Below, one piece after another: positions 8,226-15,879 of a stretch of 64,000 nucleotides of DNA. This DNA comes from Saccharothrix sp. ST-888 (GTDB lineage Bacteria; Actinomycetota; Actinomycetes; Streptomycetales; Streptomycetaceae). The notes beneath the pieces are model-generated. The model ran no database searches and had not been told where the DNA came from. It saw nothing but the letters and a program-made list of their open reading frames with translations. The number at the start of each line of letters is the position of its first letter. Positions within the stretch are counted from its first letter, which is position 1. A program made the position numbers and the translations under genes. The stretch is from assembly GCF_000955975.1 (NCBI RefSeq), contig NZ_JYJF01000001.1:251580-315579 (forward strand), written 5' to 3'.

Positions 8226-9457
8226 GCGGCGCCCGCCAGTCGTCGAGCCGACAAGGTGCCGAACTCGGCCTCGAGTTTCACTGCGGCTTCGGCGAACTCG
8301 AGGTGGGAGGCGAGCGAGACACCGCAGGCGCGCTCCAGAAAGCCCGCTACCGCGGCAAGGCCGTCAAGATCGCGCGCTCGGACGAAGCCGCGCGCCCGCA
8401 AGCCCTCGACCACCGGGTGCACCCAACCGTCGGCTTCGGCCACCGCTGCCACCGCGCGCGCCGCACGTGCGTCGTCGGGCAGCAGGAACTCGGCGGCCAG
8501 CAGCGACTCGCGGCCACCTGCCAGGTCCCGGTCGGCGGCCAGCGCGCAGTCGACGGAGGAGTAGCCGCGGCTCGTCCAGTGCAGCAGCGTCGCCCAGGAC
8601 GTACGCGGGTTGCACTCGAGGACGACCACGTCACCGTCGTCCGTACAGACCAGATCGAAGTCGGCGATCCCGTGGTAGCCCGCCTCGCGGAGCACGGCCT
8701 CCGCAGCGTGCAGCAGCGCCTCCGGCGGCTCGCCGGCCGGCGCGATCCGAGGCCGGTAGAGCGGATGGCGCTCGTCGTCGGTACGTCCCTTGACGCTCCA
8801 GCCGGTCGCCCGGCAGCTGCCGTCCGGGAACCGGACCAGCTCCAGGGAGCACTCGATGCCGGGCACGAAGGCCTCGATCACGATGTGGGTGCCGCACTTC
8901 CCGGCGAGTGCCTCGGCTGCGGCGATGGCCTCGCTACCGGTCGTGGCCCTCGCCTGCTCGTGGCCCGCCCAGGCGAGAGCCCCCTTGAGAACCACTCCTC
9001 CCGGTGAGGTGTCGGCCAGTTGCCGGACCGCCGCCGGTACCGCTGCCGTGGGGTGCCAGACCGCGCCGGGTGCGGTGGACACGCCGGCCTGGGCGGCAAG
9101 CTCACGAGTAGCCGCCTTGTCCAGCAGCAGACGCAGGGCCGACGCGTCGTAGCGGCCCGCCGCTTCGGCCATCAACGCGGCCCGCAGTGTCGCCGAGTCG
9201 GGGTCCGACGTCATCACGACACCGCTCTCGGCCGGGACGGACTCCCCCAGCAGGGCCCCGCCGATGGACTCGGCCGCCTCCGGCGCCAGCCACTGTCCGG
9301 CGACGCCGACGCCTTCCAGCTCATCCCGCAGCTCCTGGTCCTCAGGGGCCACGACAAGGACGGCCGCACCGACCGCCCGGGCCGTCAGGACCGCCGAACG
9401 CCACAGTGGGCGGCCCAGCCTGCGAGGGCTTCCGAACCTGATCAACGTGTTGTCCAT
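8222..9457 (-). CDS. ATP-grasp ligase, first gene of the cluster
   Basis: 411 residues. An N-terminal region (MDNTLIRFGSPRRLGRPL) is followed by the ATP-grasp core: DKAATRELAAQAGVSTAPG, GGVVLKGALAWAGHE, VIEAFVPGIECSLELVRF, and GIADFDLVCTDDGDVVVLE followed by CNPRTSW, the Mg2+/catalytic Glu-Asn pair. It resembles the carbamoyl-phosphate-synthase/biotin-carboxylase-like group that includes many natural-product amide ligases. It is distinct from the second ATP-grasp at 2527-3801, so the pathway probably forms two different amide or peptide bonds. The ATG at 9457 has only a weak ribosome site. Operators and repeats lie upstream. Confidence 0.8.
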   Translation of the reverse strand: MDNTLIRFGSPRRLGRPLWRSAVLTARAVGAAVLVVAPEDQELRDELEGVGVAGQWLAPEAAESIGGALLGESVPAESGVVMTSDPDSATLRAALMAEAAGRYDASALRLLLDKAATRELAAQAGVSTAPGAVWHPTAAVPAAVRQLADTSPGGVVLKGALAWAGHEQARATTGSEAIAAAEALAGKCGTHIVIEAFVPGIECSLELVRFPDGSCRATGWSVKGRTDDERHPLYRPRIAPAGEPPEALLHAAEAVLREAGYHGIADFDLVCTDDGDVVVLECNPRTSWATLLHWTSRGYSSVDCALAADRDLAGGRESLLAAEFLLPDDARAARAVAAVAEADGWVHPVVEGLRARGFVRARDLDGLAAVAGFLERACGVSLASHLEFAEAAVKLEAEFGTLSARRLAGAA

Positions 9458-9542
9458 GATTGATCGACCTGATCTCCGCTACTACTTGCTACGGCACGGT
9501 GGAAATGGTTTTCCATCGGGAACAATCCGGGCACGAGAAGAC

Positions 9543-9572
9543 CTCGAATCCGACCTGCTCGAATCCGACCTG
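9543..9572. repeat. Perfect 15-bp tandem repeat upstream of the cluster
   Basis: CTCGAATCCGACCTG occurs twice head to tail (9543-9557 and 9558-9572), about 90-115 bases upstream of the ATP-grasp start at 9457. A small palindrome, TGGAAA-N4-TTTCCA, lies at 9500-9515. Direct repeats in this position could bind an activator; nothing in the window identifies it. Confidence 0.6.
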
Positions 9573-9750
9573 GAGGTCCGATCGACCGCCTACCGCGAGG
9601 CAGCCGGCCAGGTTTTCCCGGGTCGGTCATGCTTCTGGCGGACAAGGCCGGTTTGTCCGGATCCGTGCCTCCATGCCGGCCTTCGACAAAGCCCTGGGCC
9701 GCCCGCTGTGCCCCGGACAACTCTGGGGTGGCCGGGCCCGGAGTTTCGAG

Positions 9751-9911
9751 CGTCTCAGGTCCCCACAATCGACTCTGGTCCGTCTCACACCTGTGACCTG
9801 GTGTTTTGCAGACAACCGAGGGATGAGCGTGAGACGCTCACCCGGTCCCACTGGAGCGGGCGTATGACACAATCGGACCCGTCTCAAAGCCCTGACCGGG
9901 CATTTGAGACG
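9751..9911. promoter_or_regulatory. Cluster of five CGTCTCA/TGAGACG sites
   Basis: The 7-mer CGTCTCA or its complement occurs at 9751-9757, 9781-9787, 9830-9836, 9880-9886 and 9905-9911. Starts are 30, 49, 50 and 25 bases apart. The last two form an imperfect inverted repeat, with GTCTCAAAGCCC facing GGGCATTTGAGAC. The region lies between the divergent cluster and the HTH gene at 10057, so it is likely a shared control region. The regulator is unknown; the adjacent HTH membrane protein is a candidate. Confidence 0.6.
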
Positions 9912-9981
9912 AGTGGTCGGGGGGTGGGAAGCCACGGAGAACAACGGGGTTTACTCGCTGGCGCTGTCGCGCGCTGTCGGA

Positions 9982-10009
9982 CGACTCCGGACGCCTGCGT
10001 CCGGAGTCG
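9982..10009. repeat. 13-bp perfect inverted repeat in front of the HTH gene
   Basis: CGACTCCGGACGC and its exact complement are separated by CT. It sits 48 bases before the ATG at 10057. It could fold as a hairpin in the leader or bind a dimeric regulator. The rest of 9458-10056 shows no gene. Confidence 0.55.
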
Positions 10010-10056
10010 CCATTCCCCGAACCGGATCCGTCATTTCCCAAGTCTTGCGAGGTCTG

Positions 10057-10995
10057 ATGGGCACCACCTGGAGAGCACTGCCGGCCGACATGCCAAATGA
10101 GGCGTTCCAGCTGACGGAGCAGCTCCGTGCCGTGAAAGATGAAACCGGCCTTTCACTGTCTGAGATGGCGGCAAAAACGCATTACAGCAAGGCATCGTGG
10201 GAACGATGGCTCAACGGCAAGAGGCTTATTACGCCGGAGGCATTGAAGAGCCTTGGCGCCGTCACGGACCGCGATCTCCAGAAGCTGCTCGAATTGCACT
10301 CGAGGGCGCGCATCGTCTTCACGACGACCGCGCCGGTCGGCCAGGCCGAGGAGCCGTCTCCATCGGCGGCGGAGCTCATGCCGAGCGAGCCGCCCACCGT
10401 CCCGGTCACCGCCGAGCCCTCACAGACGTCCGTCCTGCCCGCCGAGCCCTCGGGAACACTGCCCGTCTGGCGGCGGCGTCCGGTCGTGATCGCCACCGCT
10501 GCGGCGGCCCTGGTCGTCCTGGTGTGCACCCTGCTGCTGCTTCGTCCGGCGGAGCCCCACCAGTCGGTCAGTACCGCCGGCGCCGGACAGCCCGCACCGT
10601 GCCGGGGTGTGGGCTGCAACGGCAAGGACCCGGCGCAGACCGGCTGCGAGGCAGACGACCACACGCTCCTGACGACCAACAACGGCAAGGTGGTGCTGTA
10701 CCTGCACTACAGCCCGAGGTGCCAGGCCGCCTGGTCCTCCCTCACCGACGGTGAACCGGGCGATACCGCCACCATCACCACGGGTACCGGACAGCAGCAG
10801 ACGGCCCTGATCCACCAGGGGTTCGACAACTACTCCACCATGCTGGACGCGAGCGACCCGAAGACGACGCTGCAGGTGTGCGGTGTCCAACCAGCCGGCC
10901 GGGCCTGCACCCTCACCTATTCCGATCCGGTCGATCAGCCCTGGGTGGCGCAACCCAGCCCTTCGCCCACCGCGACGCCCAGCCAACACCCGTAA
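10057..10995 (+). CDS. Membrane-anchored HTH protein with extracytoplasmic DUF2690-like domain
   Basis: 312 residues. An N-terminal XRE-type helix-turn-helix (about residues 15-65: LSLSEMAAKTHYSKASWERWLNGKRLI) is followed by a Pro/Ser-rich linker and one membrane segment (VVIATAAAALVVLVCTLLLL). The Cys-containing outer domain has CRGVGCNGKDPAQTGC and VVLYLHYSPRCQAAW. The layout is that of streptomycete 'helix-turn-helix domain plus DUF2690' proteins, which may sense envelope conditions. The ATG with GAGG four bases upstream gives the usual N-terminus (WRALPADM...). Being divergent from the RibA/RibD cluster, it may regulate it; this is inference. Confidence 0.75.
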   Translation: MGTTWRALPADMPNEAFQLTEQLRAVKDETGLSLSEMAAKTHYSKASWERWLNGKRLITPEALKSLGAVTDRDLQKLLELHSRARIVFTTTAPVGQAEEPSPSAAELMPSEPPTVPVTAEPSQTSVLPAEPSGTLPVWRRRPVVIATAAAALVVLVCTLLLLRPAEPHQSVSTAGAGQPAPCRGVGCNGKDPAQTGCEADDHTLLTTNNGKVVLYLHYSPRCQAAWSSLTDGEPGDTATITTGTGQQQTALIHQGFDNYSTMLDASDPKTTLQVCGVQPAGRACTLTYSDPVDQPWVAQPSPSPTATPSQHP

Positions 10996-11311
10996 GCACC
11001 ATCGGCGTGTCTGCCGCCGTCTGGCAGGAACAGTCATCCCGGGCCGGCGTCGGCTCGACCGCGCCTCAGCTGTCGCGCAGGACGCGCGCAGCGAGGTGCG
11101 GGGCCACTCTGCTCAAGACGTCCAGCACCCGGATGGTGGCAATGCCGGCCGTTCTGGCTCCGCTGTCCGAGGGACAGGACGACCAGGGACGCGGCCTTCG
11201 CGGGCGGGAGCCTGCCGCAGCCCAAGCCGTCGGGGCATCGTCGTGTCGACCAGGGGCACCGGGCATCCAGGACATCGGCGAGCTCAAGGGGTTGCCGGGA
11301 CCTCGGAGTGA

Positions 11312-11473
11312 CGGTCTGCCCCGCCCATCCGGTCCATCACCATCCACCTGGTCGGATACGGCCCCTCCGCCAGCACCGTCGGCGCCAACCGGGCCGGCCG
11401 GGCCGCCGTCAACGCGATCGTGAAGCTGCTCGGCGAACCGTCCGAGGCCCAGGTCCCCGCGCAGCCGTGGTGA
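11312..11473 (+). pseudogene. C-terminal remnant of an unidentified gene
   Basis: After a stop at 11309-11311 a frame with coding-like composition reads IHLVGYGPSASTVGANRAG and continues through AVNAIVKLLGE to a TGA at 11471-11473. It has no start and no upstream continuation in 10996-11311, so it looks like the tail of a decayed gene. I do not recognise the family. Nothing else convincing is present in 10996-11586. Confidence 0.35.
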
Positions 11474-11531
11474 TCACTTGGACGGCCCGCCGGGCACGCG
11501 GTCGGTCACGGCGGAACCTCAGTGATCACCA
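11468..11531. repeat. 11-bp inverted repeat downstream of paaE
   Basis: TGGTGATCACT at 11468-11478 and AGTGATCACCA at 11521-11531 are exact complements 42 bases apart, each containing the palindrome GTGATCAC. They lie 56 bases past the paaE stop and could act as a terminator for the minus-strand paa operon or be a leftover element end. Confidence 0.4.
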
Positions 11532-11586
11532 GGACCTGTGGAGAGCCCCGGTCCGATGAGTACGGCAGCCCCGGCGTTCAGGGCGT

Positions 11587-12657
11587 TCAGCGGTCGTAGT
11601 CGACCGTGACGCGGTCGGAGACCGGGCGGGCCTGGCAGGTCAGGACGTAGCCGGCCGCCACCTCCTTCTCCTCCAGGGCGAAGTTGCGGCGCATGGTGAC
11701 CTCGCCCTCGGTGACCAGTGCCCGGCAGGTGCCGCAGACACCGCCCTTGCAGGCGAAGGGCAGGTCGGGCCTGGCCCGCTGGGCGCCGTCCAGGATCGAG
11801 CGGTCGCGCGGGAGGGTGAGGGTGCCCGAGCGGCCGTCGAGGACCACCGTCACCTCGCTCGACGCGCCGTCCGCCGCGCCGCCCTCCTCGGGGCGCTCGG
11901 CAACCGGTTCGTCCTCCGCGTGGAACAGTTCCTGGTGCACCCGCTCGGCGGGCACGCCCAGGCCGGCGAGCAGCTCCTTCGCCCCCTCGACCATGCCGTA
12001 CGGGCCGCAGAGCCACCAGTGATCGGTCTGCTCGACGTCCACCAGAGCCTCGACCAGGGCCCTGACCCGCTCCGGGTCGAGCCGGCCGCTGAGCAGTTCG
12101 GCGTCACGGGTCTCCCGGGAGAGCACGTGCAGCAGTTGGAAGCGTCCGAGGTGGCGGTCCTTCAGGTCGGCCAGCTCGTCGGCGAACATCACCGTGTCGC
12201 TGCGCCGGTTCCCGTAGAGCAGGGTGACCTCCGAGCCCTCGTCGGCGGCCAGGACCGACCCCGCGATGGACACCATCGGCGTGATTCCCGAACCGGCGGC
12301 GAGCAGCACATGCCGGGCTGAGACGCCCAGTTCGGGGCTGAACAGGCCCGACGGCGGCAGCACCTCGACCCGGTCGCCCGCCGCCGCCGCGCGGACCAGC
12401 CAGCGCGAGAACAGCCCGCCGGGCACCTCCCGGACCGCGATCCGCAGCGGACCGCCGACCGGCGAACAGATCGAGTACGAGCGGCGCTCGTCCGCGCCGT
12501 CCACCATCCGACGGAGGGTCAGCGTCTGGCCGGGGCGGAACGTGAACTCGGCGGCCAGCTCCGGCGGCACCTCGAAGGTGACCGCGACCGCGTCCTCGCA
12601 GAGCGGTTCCACCGTCCCAATGGACAGCTCGTGAAAGGCCGGTCGACGGACGGACAT
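11587..12657 (-). CDS. paaE: Ring-1,2-phenylacetyl-CoA epoxidase reductase subunit PaaE
   Basis: 356 residues. A ferredoxin-NADP reductase-like half has RRSYSICSPVGGPLRI (FAD), LLAAGSGITPMVSIAGSVL (NAD(P)H) and WWLCGPYGMVEGA. The C-terminal plant-type [2Fe-2S] domain has FACKGGVCGTCRALV and a later Cys in LTCQARPV. It passes electrons from NADPH to the PaaA di-iron centre. Its ATG follows the paaD stop directly (TGAATG), and it is the last gene of paaABCDE. Confidence 0.95.
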   Translation of the reverse strand: MSVRRPAFHELSIGTVEPLCEDAVAVTFEVPPELAAEFTFRPGQTLTLRRMVDGADERRSYSICSPVGGPLRIAVREVPGGLFSRWLVRAAAAGDRVEVLPPSGLFSPELGVSARHVLLAAGSGITPMVSIAGSVLAADEGSEVTLLYGNRRSDTVMFADELADLKDRHLGRFQLLHVLSRETRDAELLSGRLDPERVRALVEALVDVEQTDHWWLCGPYGMVEGAKELLAGLGVPAERVHQELFHAEDEPVAERPEEGGAADGASSEVTVVLDGRSGTLTLPRDRSILDGAQRARPDLPFACKGGVCGTCRALVTEGEVTMRRNFALEEKEVAAGYVLTCQARPVSDRVTVDYDR

Positions 12658-13248
12658 TCAGATCTCCTTGATCCGGTCGAAGGGCTCGCGGCAACTGCGG
12701 CAGCGCCAGAGCGCCTTGCAGGCGGTGGAGCCGAAACGGGACAGCTCCTCGGTGTCGGCGGAACCGCACTGCGGGCAGTGGACGACCCGCCGGATCGGCC
12801 CGAGCTGCAGCACCCCCGGACCTGCGGGCCCGTGCTGCGGCGGGGCGATACCCGCCTCGGCCAGCTTGCGACGGCCGGCCTCGGTGATCAGGTCGGTGGA
12901 CCACGGCGGGTCGAGGCGCAGCCGTACCCGCACCTCCGAGTAGCCGGCCGCGCGCAGCCGGGCGTCGACGTCGGCCGCCATCTCGGCGACCGCCGGGCAG
13001 CCCGAGTAGGTCGGCGTGAGCCAGGCCGTGACGGCGCCGCCGTCCTGTTCGACCTCGGCCAGCACCCCGAGGTCGGCCAGCGTGAGCATCGGCAGCTCCG
13101 GATCCGGCACCGCCGCCGCGATCTCCCAGGCTCCACCCGGGCGCGCGCCATCGGCGGCCGGCACGGCTGCGGACGCGGGATGTGCGGACGCGGTGTGTGC
13201 ACCTGCGCCGGTCTCGGGTGCGGTTCCTGCGGGTGCGGTTCCGGCCAT
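12658..13248 (-). CDS. paaD: Phenylacetyl-CoA epoxidase subunit PaaD (DUF59/MIP18-like)
   Basis: 196 residues. An Ala-rich N-terminus is followed by a DUF59 domain (VPDPELPMLTLADLGVLAEV, TPTYSGCPAVAEMAADV) and a C-terminal zinc-ribbon-like region with four Cys in CPQCGSAD and WRCRSCREPF. PaaD is needed for assembly or maturation of the epoxidase, probably its iron centre. The start overlaps the paaC stop by one base (TGATG). Confidence 0.92.
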   Translation of the reverse strand: MAGTAPAGTAPETGAGAHTASAHPASAAVPAADGARPGGAWEIAAAVPDPELPMLTLADLGVLAEVEQDGGAVTAWLTPTYSGCPAVAEMAADVDARLRAAGYSEVRVRLRLDPPWSTDLITEAGRRKLAEAGIAPPQHGPAGPGVLQLGPIRRVVHCPQCGSADTEELSRFGSTACKALWRCRSCREPFDRIKEI

Positions 13249-14180
13249 CACCAGGTCGCCCCCGGGTGCGCGCGGGCCACCACCTGCAGTTCGGCGAGCA
13301 GCGGCCCGAGCGCCTCGGTGTGCACGCCGTCGCGGCCGGCCCGCCCGCCGACGTACGCGAGCGGCGCGGCCTGCGACACGGTCAGCCCCGCCTCGGCGAT
13401 CACCTCGCCGAGCTCCCGCAGGACGGGTTCGCGCAGTTCTGCCGGGTCCACGCCGAGCCGGAGCTCCACGGGATGCGCGGTGAACAGTTCGTCCAGCAGC
13501 GGCCAGAGGCCGTCCAGCGCCGCCTGCATCCGCTGCGCCGAGTAGTCGGTGCCGTCGCCGAGCCGGAGCGTCCAGGCGGTGGCGTACTCGCGGTGGTACG
13601 CCAGCTCCTTGGTGCCGCGCGCGGCGACCGCCGCCAGCACCGGGTCGGCGTAGCCGGTGAGCCGCCGGTACAGCGCGAGGCGGGCGGTCGAGAAGAGCAG
13701 CAGTCGGGCGACGCAGTGCGCGAAGTCGCCGTTCGGGGTCTCGACCAGGCGGACGTTGCGGAAGTCGTGCTCCTCGCGCCAGTACGCGTACTCGTCCTCG
13801 CTGCGCCCGGTGCCGTCCGCCTGGCCTGCGCGGGTGAGCAGTTGGCGGGCTTGGCCGAGCAGGTCGAGCCCGAGGTTGGCGAGCGCCACCTCCTCCTCCA
13901 GCTCGGGCGCGCGGGTGCACCACTCGATCAGTCGCTGGGACAGGACCAGGGCGTCGTCGCCGAGCATCAGGCAGTAGGCACCGAGGTCAGGGCCGTCGAC
14001 GCCCGGCGGCAGGTCGGTGTCCACGCCGAGCAGCGGGTCGGCGAACCCCGTCCCGTACGCCCAGCGGGCCTCGCCCTCCGGTCCGGGGGACGCCTCCGAG
14101 AGAGTCAGGTAGACGTGGTCGTCGTCCGTTCTCGGATCGGCGGTGGTACCGGCGGTCGCGTCAGTGGTCGCGTCGGTCAT
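13248..14180 (-). CDS. paaC: Phenylacetyl-CoA epoxidase structural subunit PaaC
   Basis: 310 residues of the ferritin-like PaaC family: YCLMLGDDALVLSQRLIEWC, ALANLGLDLLGQARQLL, DFAHCVARLLLFSTARLALY and GTKELAYHREYATAW. PaaC forms the core with PaaA but does not carry the catalytic di-iron site. The first 25 residues are a Thr/Asp/Ala-rich extension. It sits between paaB and paaD and is translationally coupled to paaD. Confidence 0.93.
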   Translation of the reverse strand: MTDATTDATAGTTADPRTDDDHVYLTLSEASPGPEGEARWAYGTGFADPLLGVDTDLPPGVDGPDLGAYCLMLGDDALVLSQRLIEWCTRAPELEEEVALANLGLDLLGQARQLLTRAGQADGTGRSEDEYAYWREEHDFRNVRLVETPNGDFAHCVARLLLFSTARLALYRRLTGYADPVLAAVAARGTKELAYHREYATAWTLRLGDGTDYSAQRMQAALDGLWPLLDELFTAHPVELRLGVDPAELREPVLRELGEVIAEAGLTVSQAAPLAYVGGRAGRDGVHTEALGPLLAELQVVARAHPGATW

Positions 14181-14195
14181 GACGTGTACTCCCCG

Positions 14196-14489
14196 TCAGA
14201 TGTGCGGGACATCCTCGGGGATGTCGTAGAAGGTCGGGTGGCGGTAGACCTTGTCGCCGCTGGGGGCGAAGAACGGGTCCTGCTCGTCCGGAGCGGAGGC
14301 GGTGATGGCGTCCGAGCGGACCACCCAGAGGCTGACGCCTTCGTTGCGGCGGGTGTAGAGGTCCCGGGCGGCGAGCAGCGCCATCCGGTCGTCGGAGGCG
14401 TGCAACGAGCCGACGTGCACATGGTTGAGGCCGCGCCTGGGGCGCACGAACACCTCGTACAGCGGCCAGTCGGCCTTGGTCCCGGTCAT
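14196..14489 (-). CDS. paaB: Phenylacetyl-CoA epoxidase subunit PaaB
   Basis: 97 residues, typical size. WPLYEVFVRPRRGLNHVHVG and MALLAARDLYTRRNEGVSLW are PaaB hallmarks. The ATG overlaps the paaA stop as ATGA. PaaB bridges PaaAC heterodimers in the multicomponent epoxidase. Confidence 0.95.
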   Translation of the reverse strand: MTGTKADWPLYEVFVRPRRGLNHVHVGSLHASDDRMALLAARDLYTRRNEGVSLWVVRSDAITASAPDEQDPFFAPSGDKVYRHPTFYDIPEDVPHI

Positions 14490-15523
14490 CGTCCTGTCCC
14501 CTTTTCCTTGGGCTCGTCCTTGCCCTTGGGCTCGTCGGCTGCGTGCTCGTCGGCTGCGCTGCCGCCGGCGGCCAGGTCGCCCTCGGCTCTGCGCTTGGCG
14601 GCGTAGGCGACGGCTGCCTCGCGCACCCAGGCCCCGTCCTCGTGGGCGGCACGGCGGCGCTCGACGCGCTGGGCGTTGCACGGGCCCTGCCCCTTGATCA
14701 CCTGCTTGAGCTCCGACCAGTCGGGCTCGCCGAAGTCCCAGCTGCCGCGATCCTCGTTCCAGTTCAGGGCCGGATCGGGGAGGGTGACGCCCAGGTGCTG
14801 GGCCTGCGGAACGGTCATGTCGACAAATCGCTGCCGCAGTTCGTCGTTGGTGTGGCGCTTGATCCGCCAGGCCATCGACTGGGCGGTGTTCGGCGAGTCG
14901 TCGTCCGGCGGGCCGAACATCATCAGCGACGGCCACCACCACCGGTCCACCGCGTCCTGCACCATGCGGCGCTGGGCGTCGGTGCCACGCATCAGGGTCA
15001 TCAGCAGCTCGTAGCCCTGCCGCTGGTGGAAGGACTCCTCCTTGCAGATCCGCACCATCGCGCGGGCGTAGGGACCGTAGCTGCAACGGCAGAGCGGCAC
15101 CTGGTTGCAGATCGCCGCACCGTCCACCAGCCAGCCGATCACGCCGACGTCGGCGAACGTGAGCGTGGGGTAGTTGAAGATCGACGAGTACTTCTGGCGG
15201 CCGGAGACCAGCTTCTCGGTGAGCTCCGCCCGGTCCACCCCGAGGGTCTCGGCGGCGGCGTAGAGGTACAGCCCGTGGCCCGCCTCGTCCTGCGCCTTGG
15301 CCAGCAGGATCGCCTTGCGGCGCAGCGACGGCGCCCTGGTCAGCCAGTTGCCCTCCGGCTGCATCCCGATGATCTCGGAGTGCGCGTGCTGCGCGATCTG
15401 CCGGACGAGGGTCGCCCGGTAGGCGTCCGGCATCCAGTCCCGTGGCTCGATCCGCTGTTCGGCGGCCACCACCGTCTCGAAGTGCCCCTCCAGGGGCTGA
15501 TCGACCATCTGCGATGCCGACAC
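14486..15523 (-). CDS. paaA: Phenylacetyl-CoA epoxidase catalytic subunit PaaA
   Basis: 345 residues from a GTG eight bases behind GGAGG; an ATG five codons later is the alternative. Catalytic ferritin-like subunit with di-iron ligand segments AKAQDEAGHGLYLY and KEESFHQRQGYELL, and RWWWPSLMMFGPPDDDSP. It epoxidises the ring of phenylacetyl-CoA, the committed aerobic step. The C-terminus has a Lys/Glu/Asp/Ala-rich tail of about 40 residues beyond the usual end. It is the first gene of paaABCDE, directly behind a PaaR-like operator. Confidence 0.95.
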   Translation of the reverse strand: MSASQMVDQPLEGHFETVVAAEQRIEPRDWMPDAYRATLVRQIAQHAHSEIIGMQPEGNWLTRAPSLRRKAILLAKAQDEAGHGLYLYAAAETLGVDRAELTEKLVSGRQKYSSIFNYPTLTFADVGVIGWLVDGAAICNQVPLCRCSYGPYARAMVRICKEESFHQRQGYELLMTLMRGTDAQRRMVQDAVDRWWWPSLMMFGPPDDDSPNTAQSMAWRIKRHTNDELRQRFVDMTVPQAQHLGVTLPDPALNWNEDRGSWDFGEPDWSELKQVIKGQGPCNAQRVERRRAAHEDGAWVREAAVAYAAKRRAEGDLAAGGSAADEHAADEPKGKDEPKEKGTGR

Positions 15524-15538
15524 TGCACCCACCTCCCG

Positions 15539-15560
15539 ACTGACCGTTCGGTCGGTACCA
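15539..15560. promoter_or_regulatory. PaaR-like TetR operator in front of paaA
   Basis: The stretch ACTGACCGTTCGGTCGGTAC within 15539-15560, upstream of the paaA start (15523), closely follows the actinobacterial PaaR motif as I recall it, ACTNACCGNNCGNNCGGT plus NAGT; only the last three bases differ. No paaR gene is in the window, so the repressor would act from elsewhere. The remaining 15561-15879 shows no gene. Confidence 0.6.
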
Positions 15561-15879
15561 TTGTGTGCGGCGAGGCGTGGAATGACAAGAGATCGCGATC
15601 TCCGGCTCTCGGCCGTCCGACGCTCGGCGGCTCCGCCCGGCAGCGGCAGCGGGCGGCAGCGCCGAGCCGTCGGTCTCACCGCACCGAGCCCCGCACCCGA
15701 GCCGTCGCGGTCACGGGCGCCGGGCGGGGCGGGGCGGGACATGGCACCGGGACTCCGTCCGGCGGACCCCGGGGGCGCGATCAGCCAGGCGTGGTTCTCC
15801 TCCACGCCCGCTGCGCGCCCCGGGCACGGGACTCCGGGGCGCGGGACTCGGGACAGGGCCCCGGGCGGCCGCCCGGGGC

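Noticed and set aside
9458..9750. FMN riboswitch ahead of the ribA/ribD operon
   Set aside because: No RFN-element consensus or multi-stem arrangement was recognisable; the region holds direct repeats instead.
9863..10100. Plus-strand ORF with a TTA codon upstream of the HTH gene, considered as a bldA-controlled small gene
   Set aside because: It overlaps the repeated operators and the true gene start in another frame, and has no domain or good ribosome site.
11587..15523. paa genes as part of the cluster 1 biosynthetic pathway
   Set aside because: paaABCDE is a complete standard catabolic operon with its own operator and is separated by the HTH gene and a decayed region.
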